Assembly (NCBI RefSeq): GCF_047731265.1
Contig: NZ_CP159835.1
Location: 1,054,001-1,118,000 of the forward strand
Direction: 5' to 3'
Source: Patiriisocius sp047731265
Lineage (GTDB): Bacteria > Bacteroidota > Bacteroidia > Flavobacteriales > Flavobacteriaceae
DNA: 64,000 nucleotides
The notes under the pieces are model-generated. The model made no database searches and was not told the origin of the DNA. It saw only the letters and a list, made by a program, of their open reading frames with translations. The translations under genes and the position numbers were made by a program. Positions within the stretch are counted from its first letter, which is position 1, and every line of letters starts with the position of its first letter. Below, in pieces: positions 35,082 to 43,759 of the stretch.

Positions 35082-35759
35082 GTGTTAAACCTAAAGTATT
35101 ATAATTTGAAGAGAACACTAGTAATTTCCATAAAAGGGATAGGCTACTTTATGTTAGCAATATTGGGATATGTAGTCGTTGCGACGCTGCTTTCGAAAAT
35201 AACCGTAGCCGAAGAACGAAACACTCCTAATGAAGTTGCAATCTATATTTTGACCAATGTTGTGCCTTCAAGAACATCACAAATGGATTGGACAATATAT
35301 ATAAAGCCTGAGCATACAGAAGCGGCAACTAATGAATACCCATATTTAGCATTGGGTTGGGGAGACAAAGGTTTTTACTTAAACACTCCTACTTTGGCAG
35401 ATTTAAAATTTTCAACAGCTTTTAAAGCTGCAACCGGGTTTAGTACTTCAGCAATGCATGCTACTTATTATTATGGGATGACAGAAAGTGAAAATTGTAT
35501 TAAAATAATCATTAGCAAAAAACAATATGAACGTCTTGTCAAGTATCTGAAAAATAGTTTTGAAATAACTAAAAACGGCTCTTTTAAGTATATAAATACC
35601 ACTAACAACTATAATACAACAGATGCCTTTTATGAAGCAAAAGGAAGCTATAGTATTTTTAAAACTTGTAATAGTTGGGCAAATAGCGGACTTAAATTTT
35701 CAGGACAAAAAGCCACCTTTTGGACTGCCACAGATACCAGTATTTTTGAAAAACAATAG
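35082..35759 (+). CDS. DUF2459 (TIGR02117 family) protein
   Basis: 225 residues from a GTG at 35082. One N-terminal membrane anchor (GIGYFMLAILGYVVVATLL) is followed by a soluble domain. Family features are YLALGWGDKGFYLNTPTLAD, then TSAMHATYY and a C-terminal YSIFKTCNSWANSGLK with conserved Cys and Asn. The family is of unknown function and sometimes sits near urease genes, which are not seen here. The gene is bracketed by the two identical leader elements and their arrays. The start codon is uncertain; a TTG further in is possible. Confidence 0.8.
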   Translation: MLNLKYYNLKRTLVISIKGIGYFMLAILGYVVVATLLSKITVAEERNTPNEVAIYILTNVVPSRTSQMDWTIYIKPEHTEAATNEYPYLALGWGDKGFYLNTPTLADLKFSTAFKAATGFSTSAMHATYYYGMTESENCIKIIISKKQYERLVKYLKNSFEITKNGSFKYINTTNNYNTTDAFYEAKGSYSIFKTCNSWANSGLKFSGQKATFWTATDTSIFEKQ

Positions 35760-35883
35760 GGAAAAAAGCGCTGAATTCTAGAAAAAACGGTGCTGTTTAC
35801 CGATAATTGTTCTAACATAGTGCTATTTAACGAGTTTTAAGGCAATTGGTCTAAAAATTAAAAAAATACAATTATTTATCCGC

Positions 35884-35891
35884 TATATTTG
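35884..35891 (+). promoter_or_regulatory. -7 promoter box of repeat module 2
   Basis: TATATTTG, in the same CTATATTTGA context and at the same distance from the 86-bp element as in module 1, with an unrelated spacer. The nearest upstream TTG is at 35846, too far for a standard -33 box. Confidence 0.5.
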
Positions 35892-35896
35892 AAACT

Positions 35897-35982
35897 TACC
35901 ATAGCATAAGTAGGTTAAGTTCATGGTAGATTTGGGGCAAAAAAAGGTGAACTCTTGTTTACCTTTTTTTATGCGCCAAATT
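35897..35982 (+). ncRNA. Candidate small RNA / leader element, copy 2
   Basis: Identical over all 86 bases to copy 1 at 34465, although the sequences on both sides differ. It carries the same TACCAT...ATGGTA outer pairing and the same A7-GGTGAAC-TCTT-GTTTACC-T7 hairpin. Perfect conservation about 1.4 kb apart means either recent duplication, gene conversion or strong constraint. The following array is of a related but distinct unit, so the arrays have diverged while the leader has not. Confidence 0.5.
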
Positions 35983-35988
35983 TAAATC

Positions 35989-36345
35989 GGGGTGGCGAGC
36001 GAAGCGAAGCCGTTTCACATACTCCCGGAACTCTTGTTTACCTTTTTTTATGCGCCAAATTTAAATCGGGGTGGCGAGCGAAGCGAAGCCGTTTCACATA
36101 CTCCCGGAACTCTTGTTTACCTTTTTTTATGCGCCAAATTTAAATCGGGGTGGCGAGCGAAGCGAAGCCGTTTCACATACTCCCGGAACTCTTGTTTACC
36201 TTTTTTTATGCGCCAAATTTAAATCGGGGTGGCGAGCGAAGCGAAGCCGTTTCACATACTCCCGGAACTCTTGTTTATCTTTTTTTATGCAATAAGTTTA
36301 AATCGGGGTGGCGAGCGTTAGCGAGAGATTCCCATCCCCAATGAA
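35989..36345 (+). repeat. Tandem array 2, 79-bp units
   Basis: Units begin GGGGTGGCGAGCGAAGCG at 35989, 36068, 36147 and 36226, with a divergent partial unit at 36305. The first three are identical. The fourth changes near its end (GTTTATC, then AATAAGTTT), and the fifth runs into a trailer beginning ATTCCCATCCCCAATGAAAC. Each unit re-uses the loop, right arm and T-run of the leader hairpin (CTCTTGTTTACC and T7, then GCGCCAAATTT). A period of 79 rotates the reading frame, so the short open frames seen in all three phases are by-products. There are no variable spacers, so it is not a CRISPR. Confidence 0.92.
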
Positions 36346-36581
36346 ACACTTGTTTATACTTTTTTTGTTTACTCAAAAACAAGAAATATGCAGATGGTTA
36401 AACAATATTCAATAAATACATTTCTATTTTTCAAATTGTCTAAATTTAAAGTATCTGTACCAAAAAACACCAAGGCGTAAAACAATAAGGTACATCTACA
36501 ACAACCAAGCAGTTGTGTTTTAATAAATTATAACTATCTTAGCTTCACTATTCTCCTCATTAACTTTTTAAATTTTATCTT

Positions 36582-38938
36582 ATGAAAAAATTAATGATTA
36601 CCCCCCCCCCCATCAAGTATTGTTCCTATTAGGACTTTTGTTTTTAATAAATTATAACGTGTTTTCTCAGGAAAGGCAGAGTTATTATTTAAGAATAGCT
36701 GAAAACACAAATTTAGGCAACATACAAAAAACCGTAAATACTGATGAAACCTTAACGCTATCTACAGCAAACGTTGCTTTTTCGAGCTTCTTAAATTCTA
36801 AAAATTTGTATGAGTTTAAACAAGCTTTTCCCGGAGCAAGCACTTCTAGTTTGCAACGAGTATATAAAATTACTATGGCAAGTACTGAATCACATAGTGA
36901 TTTACTTCAACGGCCAGAAATTCAAGATTTAGAAATATTAAGTAACGAGCAAGTCTTGTTTGAAAACCCATTAAATACAACAAATGAAAATGCAACGATG
37001 TCATTTACAACATCGCAAAGTGCTAATTATCCCAATGATTATAATGAACTTGTTTTTGAAAACTTACCTAATACCGCTCTTGAATTAATGAAAGCGAGGT
37101 TTGCTTGGAAGATTACGAAAGGAAGTCCTGGTGTATTTGTTGGAATATCTGATACTCCTGTAGATTATAGTCATGAAGATTTAGCTGGTAAAGAAGCTGG
37201 ATCTATACTTATTAGTGGCACCGTTAATTCTGTTAATGGACATGGTACAACTGTAGCAAGTATTATGGCTGCGAGTACTAATAACGGTAAAGGAATAGCT
37301 AGTATAGGCTATAATACTAAAATTTTTTCTGTTGGATCAAGTGGTTTTTCTTACTCAGAACTAACTGAAGGCGTCTGGCTTGCATCTCAAATTCCAGAGG
37401 TTAGAGTTATTAATTGTAGTTTTGCAGGAAACTATAGCACATACTATAGTGCAATTCATGAAGAAATGTATGAAGATATTGCACGCAGAGGCGTCTTAGT
37501 AGTTGCTGGTGCTGGAAATAATCAAGACAATACGATAAATTTACCAGCTTCTTACGATAGTACACTGTCTGTAACCATCGTAGGGTCTCGCTATAATTTA
37601 GATGTGTATCATCAAAATAATGATTTATGGAGTAGGGCATGGAAAGACGTACATCAAAATAGACCTAATACACAACCTAACAGCTTCTTAACACACAATG
37701 AGAAAGTTGATGTTGCTTCACCTGGCAATACAGTAGTAACGGCAAAAAATAATTATAATCTATTCCCTTCAGGATATGCTTACGGAAACACATCGTCCGC
37801 AGCTACTCCATTAGTTTCAGGACTAGCTGCCCTTGTTTTCGCCGCTAATCCTAGTCTCACAGGAGATGAAGTTAAAGACATAATTAAAAATACCGCAGAT
37901 GATATTTATCATATTTCACATAATGAACGATTTATTGACTCCTTAGGAACTGGTAGAGTAAATGCCTTTCGCGCGGTAAAAACAGCAAAGTGCATGGACG
38001 ATTTTACTCCAGGCTTAGACCTAGCAATGCAGAACACGGCTCCAGATTTATTTGATGAGCCAGATATTGTAAGTGAATACTTTTGGGAGTCCAATGATAT
38101 TTGGGTACGTAATCAAGAGGATGTAGATTTAATTGAGACACATCAAAATCCAGAATATAAGGAAAATGGAGTTAACTATGTTCACGTACGCGTTACAAAT
38201 AATAGTTGTGAAACCTCTAGCGGCACAGATCCCATTAAACTTTATTGGGCCAAGGCAAATGGCGCTTTGCCTTGGCCATCACATTGGGAAGATTTCTCAA
38301 TACCAGACCCTGTTACAGGTCAAAGTGTTTTAATGGGTGACGAAATAGGTGTCTTAGATGTTCCCATTTTAGAACCAGGGCAATCAAAAGTTGTTGTATT
38401 TCCTTGGCAAGTGCCTAATCCAGATGATTATATTAATATAAATGATAACGAGTGGCATTTTTGTCTACTAGCAAGAATAGACACCCCAAACGACCCTATG
38501 ACATTTGCAGAGGGCATACCTATTAAACCTAATGTAAAGAACAACAATAACATTATATGGAAAAACATATCAGTGATAGACATTATTCCAGGAATAGTGG
38601 GCGCTGTGGGAGGTGTTGTTGCTATTGGTAATACAACTGATACCCAAAAGGCATATACCCTAGAATTGCATCCAGAAAAAAAAGAACAGGGCAAGGCATT
38701 GTTTCAAGAAGCAGAAATAAGTTTAGAAATGGATACGGTTATCTACGATGCATGGCTGGCAGGAAACGAGGAAAGCACTAATTTTATAGACACTAAAAAT
38801 CCTACATTAAAAATTGTTAACGATAGTATTGCCCTCATCGAAAACATTATACTCTCAGCAAATACAATAGGACAGCATTCAATAGTCTTAGTCTGTGATG
38901 GAGAAATACAAAATGCAAAAACATTAGTTAAACAATAA
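36582..38938 (+). CDS. Secreted S8 family serine protease (subtilase) with a frameshifting poly-C tract at its start
   Basis: The protein is 772 residues when read from 36620, but that frame lacks a proper start. The good start is ATG 36582 (MKKLMIT), separated by 11 consecutive C bases from the frame that continues LLGLLFLINYNVFSQ, a signal-peptide core. With 11 C the ATG frame stops after about 16 codons; 9 or 12 C would join them. The protease has catalytic Asp in SDTPVDYSHEDL, His in NGHGTTVAS and Ser in GNTSSAATPLVSGLAALVF, with VVAGAGNN for the oxyanion. The C-terminal 300 residues are unassigned and carry no T9SS tail. The next gene, 12 bases on, does carry one. As sequenced, expression is off. 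Confidence 0.8.
36601..36611 (+). repeat. Poly-C tract of 11 bases in the subtilase signal-peptide region
   Basis: Eleven consecutive C bases in very AT-rich sequence, 19 bases after the ATG at 36582. Gain of one or loss of two C restores the reading frame. This is the longest G/C homopolymer I noticed in the window. Confidence 0.85.
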
Positions 38939-38949
38939 AATAAACCATT

Positions 38950-39651
38950 ATGAAAAAATTACTATACTTAAGCATGCTTGTGCTTTACGGTACTGGCTTT
39001 GCTCAAAATCCACAGTTGTTTGATAATACCTGGTATTTACAAAAACTAACTATTGATAACCAAGAAATTTTTCCACCCAACATCAAACCACCAATATTTG
39101 AACACACATTTGATGAGGGAGAATCCGCCTTTTTAACTGGATATTGTATTTTTTACAATTACACTTTATTATTTGACGATTCAAATAGCAGTTTTATGAT
39201 CGATGGTTATTTAGAATTTGGAACTGGTTGCACTAATACTGATGATCTACTGTTTGGCTTTGAATATGACGATTATTATCGTAGTAGTGGCGACTTCTTA
39301 AATCCTTTTTTGTATGAAATAACAAACGAGAACGATGTTCTTTTTTTAGAGTTTACTAATGGAAACGGTGATAAAGCGTTGTTTGCAAGCCAAATACTAA
39401 ATATAAACAATCAGGAATTAGAAATTGTTTCTTTATACCCTAACCCTGTAAAAAACGAGTTGTCCATACGAACAAATGCTGCAGGTACACCGTTAGAAAT
39501 TTATACCATAAATGGGGTTTTAGTAAAGCGATTCTTTAGTGATTCCGAAACTTCTATAATGAATTTGGCTGAATTGCCCTCTGGTGTTTATTTTATTAAA
39601 ATATACACTGCAGAAGGAGTCTTTTCAAATCATAAAATAGTCAAAAAATAA
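38950..39651 (+). CDS. Secreted protein with T9SS type A sorting domain
   Basis: 233 residues. Signal peptide MKKLLYLSMLVLYGTGFAQ, then a domain starting LFDNTWYLQKLTIDNQEIFP that I do not recognise beyond a common secreted flavobacterial type. The last 75 residues are the sorting tail: VSLYPNPVKNELSI, LPSGVYFIKIYT, and HKIVKK at the end. It should be exported by T9SS and exposed on or released from the cell surface. It follows the subtilase by 12 bases, so it shares its transcript and would be affected by polarity if the protease is phase-off. Confidence 0.85.
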   Translation: MKKLLYLSMLVLYGTGFAQNPQLFDNTWYLQKLTIDNQEIFPPNIKPPIFEHTFDEGESAFLTGYCIFYNYTLLFDDSNSSFMIDGYLEFGTGCTNTDDLLFGFEYDDYYRSSGDFLNPFLYEITNENDVLFLEFTNGNGDKALFASQILNINNQELEIVSLYPNPVKNELSIRTNAAGTPLEIYTINGVLVKRFFSDSETSIMNLAELPSGVYFIKIYTAEGVFSNHKIVKK

Positions 39652-39713
39652 ACTAACTAAAACGCCTTAGGTTAAAAGTTCGGGTCTCAAAATTTGTCTA
39701 ATGGTTCAAATCA

Positions 39714-39746
39714 AAAATCCCCCATTCAAAAGAATGAGGGATTTTT
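39714..39746. terminator. Intrinsic terminator between the T9SS gene and sod
   Basis: AATCCCCCATTC and GAATGAGGGATT pair around an AAAA loop, with T residues on the plus side and A residues before it. It can serve both convergent genes. Confidence 0.85.
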
Positions 39747-39769
39747 AAAATAATTTAAAAGCTTGACTC

Positions 39770-40378
39770 TTATTTATTCTTCATAAAACGAGATCCAACT
39801 TCTTCCCAGTTAATAACGTTGAAGAAAGCCTCTACGTAATCTGGTCTTTTATTTTGATAATTCAGATAATATGCGTGTTCCCAAACATCAATTCCTAAAA
39901 TTGGTGTTCCGCCACAACCTACGCTAGGCATTAAAGGATTGTCTTGATTTGGACATCCACAAACCTCTAAAGAGCCATCTTTTTGAACACATAAAAATGC
40001 CCATCCAGAACCAAACTGCGTCTTTGCAGCGTTAGAAAATTTTTCCTTGAAATCTGCAAACGAGTTAAAAGACTTGTTAATCGCTTCAGCTAATGCTCCT
40101 TTAGGTTCTCCTCCTCCATTTGGAGACATCACACTCCAGAATAGGGAGTGGTTGTAAAATCCGCCTCCGTTATTTCTAACAGCTTTATTATTCGTATCAA
40201 GGTTCATCAAGATATTCTCTATGGTTTTTCCTTCCATATCAGTGCCTTCAATAGCTGCATTTAGCTTGGTAGTATATCCTTGATGATGTTTCCCGTGATG
40301 GATTTCCATCGTTCTTTCATCTATATGTGGTGCCAACGCATCTTTAGCGTATGGTAATTGTGGTAATTCAAAAGCCAT
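39770..40378 (-). CDS. Superoxide dismutase (Fe/Mn)
   Basis: 202 residues from the ATG at 40378 (MAFELPQLPYAKDALAPHID). Metal ligands are visible in MEIHHGKHHQGY, GGFYNHSLFW and IDVWEHAYYLNYQN. It converts superoxide to hydrogen peroxide and oxygen in the cytoplasm. The segment VCGCPNQDNPLM is typical of Bacteroidota members. An in-frame ATG 42 bases upstream adds an unconserved MPLVFIYNLLNQNI and was not chosen. Confidence 0.94.
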   Translation of the reverse strand: MAFELPQLPYAKDALAPHIDERTMEIHHGKHHQGYTTKLNAAIEGTDMEGKTIENILMNLDTNNKAVRNNGGGFYNHSLFWSVMSPNGGGEPKGALAEAINKSFNSFADFKEKFSNAAKTQFGSGWAFLCVQKDGSLEVCGCPNQDNPLMPSVGCGGTPILGIDVWEHAYYLNYQNKRPDYVEAFFNVINWEEVGSRFMKNK

Positions 40379-40574
40379 AATATTTTGGTTTAAAAGGTTA
40401 TAAATAAATACTAATGGCAAATTTAGGAATTATAAAGGGGATACAATGTTATAAAATTTATAAGTTTTTATTCCGTCATCAACAGTTCTTATGGTTGTCA
40501 TACGTTTTAAAAAACCCAAATGCTTTCAATAATAGGATTTCTTTTCAGTAATTTTATAGCAAACTTTATCGCTT

Positions 40575-43500
40575 TTGAAATCGCCTGCCCCTTTTACAAT
40601 TTATGATGCCGCTGCTGGAAGTGGAAAAACATTTACGCTCGTTAAAGAATTTCTTATTCATCTTTTTCAAAATAAGAAGTCCAATTATTACCAGCACATG
40701 CTTGCACTCACCTTTACAAATAAGGCAGTGGCCGAAATGAAAGAACGGGTTATTGAAAGCTTAAGAGCATTTTCAAAAGCTTCAGAATTAAAGGAAACTC
40801 CACAAATGATGCTGTTAATTGCTTCCGAATTAAATATGGAGATATCCACCTTGCAACGTCAAGCTTCATTTATTTTAAAAGACATACTCCACAACTATGC
40901 AGCATTAAGCATTGAAACTATTGACGGTTTTAACCACAGACTTATTAGAACATTTGCTCGCGATCTTAAACTTCCATCTAATTTTGAAGTCCTACTAGAC
41001 ACAGATCCTTTGCTAACTGAAGCGATTGACAACGTGATTAGTAAAACAGGGATTGACAATAAAATAACCAAAGCCCTAGTTGACTTTACACTATTAAAGG
41101 CAGACGATGATAAATCTTGGGACATTGCAAAAGACATTTTTAAAACCTCAAAACTTTTAACCAATGAAAATGATCAAGCGCATATTGCCAACTTGAAAGA
41201 TAAGAGGCTCGACGATTTTACAAGGTTTTATAAAGAACTTGAACAAAAGAAAAACCACCTTGAAAAAGAGCTTATAGATCTTGGCAATACAATGTTAACC
41301 TTGCTCACTGCAAATGGTTTAGACAAATTTTCTTTTAGCGGCGGTTATTTTTATACTTATTTTTTAAAAATAGCTAATGGAGATTTAAATGTTAGCTATG
41401 GCGCACAGTGGCAAGAAAAAATTGGGGTGGCGCCTCTATATTCCAAGGGGGTAGTGAATAAGAGTCCTGAGATTGCATCAACAATGGATCAATTAGATCC
41501 ACAATTCAAAATTCTATTTGACGCAACAAAGGCAGGGTATTTTCAAATTCAGTTTATACAATCTATACAATCCAACCTTAACCCTCTTCAAGTTATTAAT
41601 CTTGTAAGTATTGAGATTGAGAAAATAAAAGAAGCCCAAAATGTAATCCCAATTTCTCAGTTTAATACACTCATTCACAACGAAATTAAAAACCAGCCCA
41701 CTCCTTTTATTTATGAACGTTTAGGCGAGCGGTACCATCATTATTTTATAGATGAGTTTCAAGACACTTCCGTAATGCAATGGGGAAATATGGTGCCCTT
41801 GATTGACAACACCTTATCACAGAGACCTACAAAAGACAAAGGATCGCTTTTACTTGTAGGAGATGTTAAACAGTCTATTTATCGATGGCGAGGAGGTAAT
41901 CCTGAGCAATTTGTTAGACTAATTAATAAGAAAACTCCCTTTAACACAATTCCCGATGTTTTAAACCTTCCTAAAAATTATAGAAGTTTAAAGGAAATTG
42001 TTCTTTTCAATAATGAATTTTTCTCTTTCACTTCTCAGTTTTTGAGTAATCCGTTGCATGAAAAATTATATGTGGACGGAAACAAACAAGAAGTTCATTA
42101 CGACCACGATGGGTTCGTACAATTAGCTTTTATTGAAACCGAAAACAAAGAAGAAAAGCACAAAGCTTATGCTGAAAAAACAATTGAAACAATAGTCAAA
42201 CTAATAGCCAACGGATTTCGTTATGGGGACATTTGCATTCTTACCCGAAAAAAAGCGGATGGTGTTGCCTTAAGCACTACCTTAATGGAGGCAGAAATTC
42301 CTGTGATCTCTGCGGAAACATTGCTCGTTAATAATTCTCCCTTGGTACGGTGTATTATTAATTGTTTGTCACTGAGTGTTCATTCAGTAAACAATAAAAT
42401 TAAAGCGTACTTACTAGATTTTCTTCACGAGCACCTTACAATCAACATTGAAAAACATGATTTCCTAAAAGCATTTATCAATAAGGACGCACCAGATTTT
42501 TCAGTAACAATGGAACGTTTTGGCATTAATTTTAAGCTAGAAAAAATTAAAAGCCTCTCACTTTATGAAGCGGCAGAATATATAATTTCAGCTTTTAAAA
42601 TTGATACCGTTGCAGATGCTTATATCTATGCGCTTATGGATTTAATATTTGATTTTCAGTTAAAACCGCAAGCCACAAAAGCATCCTTCTTAGACTATTG
42701 GGAAATAAAAAAAGAAAAAGCTTCTATCGCAAGTGCCCAACAATCTAACGGGGTTCAATTCATGACGGTTCACAAAGCGAAAGGGCTTGAATTTCCTGCA
42801 GTCATTTTTCCGTATGCAGATGAAGAAATATATCGTGAAATCGAACCAAAAATTTGGATGCCTGTTCCAGACAATTATAGCGATACCTTTAATGAAGCAT
42901 TAATCTCTTTCAACAATAATGTTTCAGAATTTGGAGAAATTGGAGCAACGATGCACGCACAACGTCAAGCTACTTTAGAACTTGACAACTTTAATTTACT
43001 TTATGTAACCCTAACACGCGCTGTGGAACAACTGTATATTTTTTCTGAAAAACCCAGCGAACCAAAAAATGGGATTAAAACATTTAACCACTTGTTTTTA
43101 GAATTTTTAAAATCCAAACATCTCTGGCAAGAAGAACAACTTAGTTATGAGTTTGGGGCTTTTCAAAAACGATTAATGCCTTCTGAAAGAGAAATAAAAG
43201 AAATTTTAGAAATAACCTATATTTCAAGTACTCCATCAGCACACAATCTCCATATTACAAAGGCTCGTGAAAGTGTATTTACCAATGAGACAATAGATGC
43301 TATTCTTATTGGAAACCTTTTTCATGATACGATGGAGAAAATAACTTCTGCTCATGATGCCGCTTCGGTTTTTGAAAATTTAAAAAAGAGTTGTCTTATC
43401 TCAAAAGAGCAATTAGCACAACTACAAAAAACGGTTGCACAAGTTTTAGAACATCCAGATCTACACTCTTATTTTTCAGCTTCGGCAGCCGTAGCCATAG

Positions 43501-43727
43501 AAAAGGATATCATTACAAAAGATGGCTTTTTATTGCGTCCCGACAGATTAAATTTTTCTTCAGACAGTAAATCTGTTGCTATAATAGATTACAAAACGGG
43601 GGTGCCTAGTTATGAAAATGAAGAACAAATTGAAAGATATGCCCAAGCATTAGAAGAAATGGGGTACACTATTTTAGAAAAAATATTAGTCTATACCCAG
43701 GACCAAATAGTGGTAAATAAACTTTAA
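40575..43727 (+). CDS. UvrD/RecB-type helicase-nuclease, AddA-like
   Basis: 1050 residues from a TTG (reads KSPAPFTIYDAAAGSGKTFT). Walker A is AAAGSGKT near residue 13, the helicase motif II is DEFQDTSVMQW near residue 393, and motif VI-like FMTVHKAKGLEFPAVIFP is near residue 730. A C-terminal PD-(D/E)XK nuclease is seen as LLRPDRLNFSSDS and AIIDYKTGVPSYENEEQ. Such proteins resect double-strand ends for recombination together with an AddB-like partner, encoded at 46631. The two are separated by kbl and an ompA-type gene on the same strand. Confidence 0.9.
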   Translation: MKSPAPFTIYDAAAGSGKTFTLVKEFLIHLFQNKKSNYYQHMLALTFTNKAVAEMKERVIESLRAFSKASELKETPQMMLLIASELNMEISTLQRQASFILKDILHNYAALSIETIDGFNHRLIRTFARDLKLPSNFEVLLDTDPLLTEAIDNVISKTGIDNKITKALVDFTLLKADDDKSWDIAKDIFKTSKLLTNENDQAHIANLKDKRLDDFTRFYKELEQKKNHLEKELIDLGNTMLTLLTANGLDKFSFSGGYFYTYFLKIANGDLNVSYGAQWQEKIGVAPLYSKGVVNKSPEIASTMDQLDPQFKILFDATKAGYFQIQFIQSIQSNLNPLQVINLVSIEIEKIKEAQNVIPISQFNTLIHNEIKNQPTPFIYERLGERYHHYFIDEFQDTSVMQWGNMVPLIDNTLSQRPTKDKGSLLLVGDVKQSIYRWRGGNPEQFVRLINKKTPFNTIPDVLNLPKNYRSLKEIVLFNNEFFSFTSQFLSNPLHEKLYVDGNKQEVHYDHDGFVQLAFIETENKEEKHKAYAEKTIETIVKLIANGFRYGDICILTRKKADGVALSTTLMEAEIPVISAETLLVNNSPLVRCIINCLSLSVHSVNNKIKAYLLDFLHEHLTINIEKHDFLKAFINKDAPDFSVTMERFGINFKLEKIKSLSLYEAAEYIISAFKIDTVADAYIYALMDLIFDFQLKPQATKASFLDYWEIKKEKASIASAQQSNGVQFMTVHKAKGLEFPAVIFPYADEEIYREIEPKIWMPVPDNYSDTFNEALISFNNNVSEFGEIGATMHAQRQATLELDNFNLLYVTLTRAVEQLYIFSEKPSEPKNGIKTFNHLFLEFLKSKHLWQEEQLSYEFGAFQKRLMPSEREIKEILEITYISSTPSAHNLHITKARESVFTNETIDAILIGNLFHDTMEKITSAHDAASVFENLKKSCLISKEQLAQLQKTVAQVLEHPDLHSYFSASAAVAIEKDIITKDGFLLRPDRLNFSSDSKSVAIIDYKTGVPSYENEEQIERYAQALEEMGYTILEKILVYTQDQIVVNKL

Positions 43728-43759
43728 ATTTGTTTTTTTAAATAATATATTATTTGACT

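Noticed and set aside
35955..36344. Several overlapping 60-76 residue proteins in array 2
   Set aside because: They are the same 79-bp unit read in rotating frames, each ending where the phase repeats; no protein family is recognisable.
34551..36345. CRISPR array
   Set aside because: Units of 79-80 bp are repeated whole, with no unique spacers and no cas genes nearby.
34465..36345. Integron attC sites and cassettes
   Set aside because: The elements are imperfect palindromes flanking a gene, but I see no GTTRRRY-type core sites, no integrase, and the tandem arrays do not fit attC structure.
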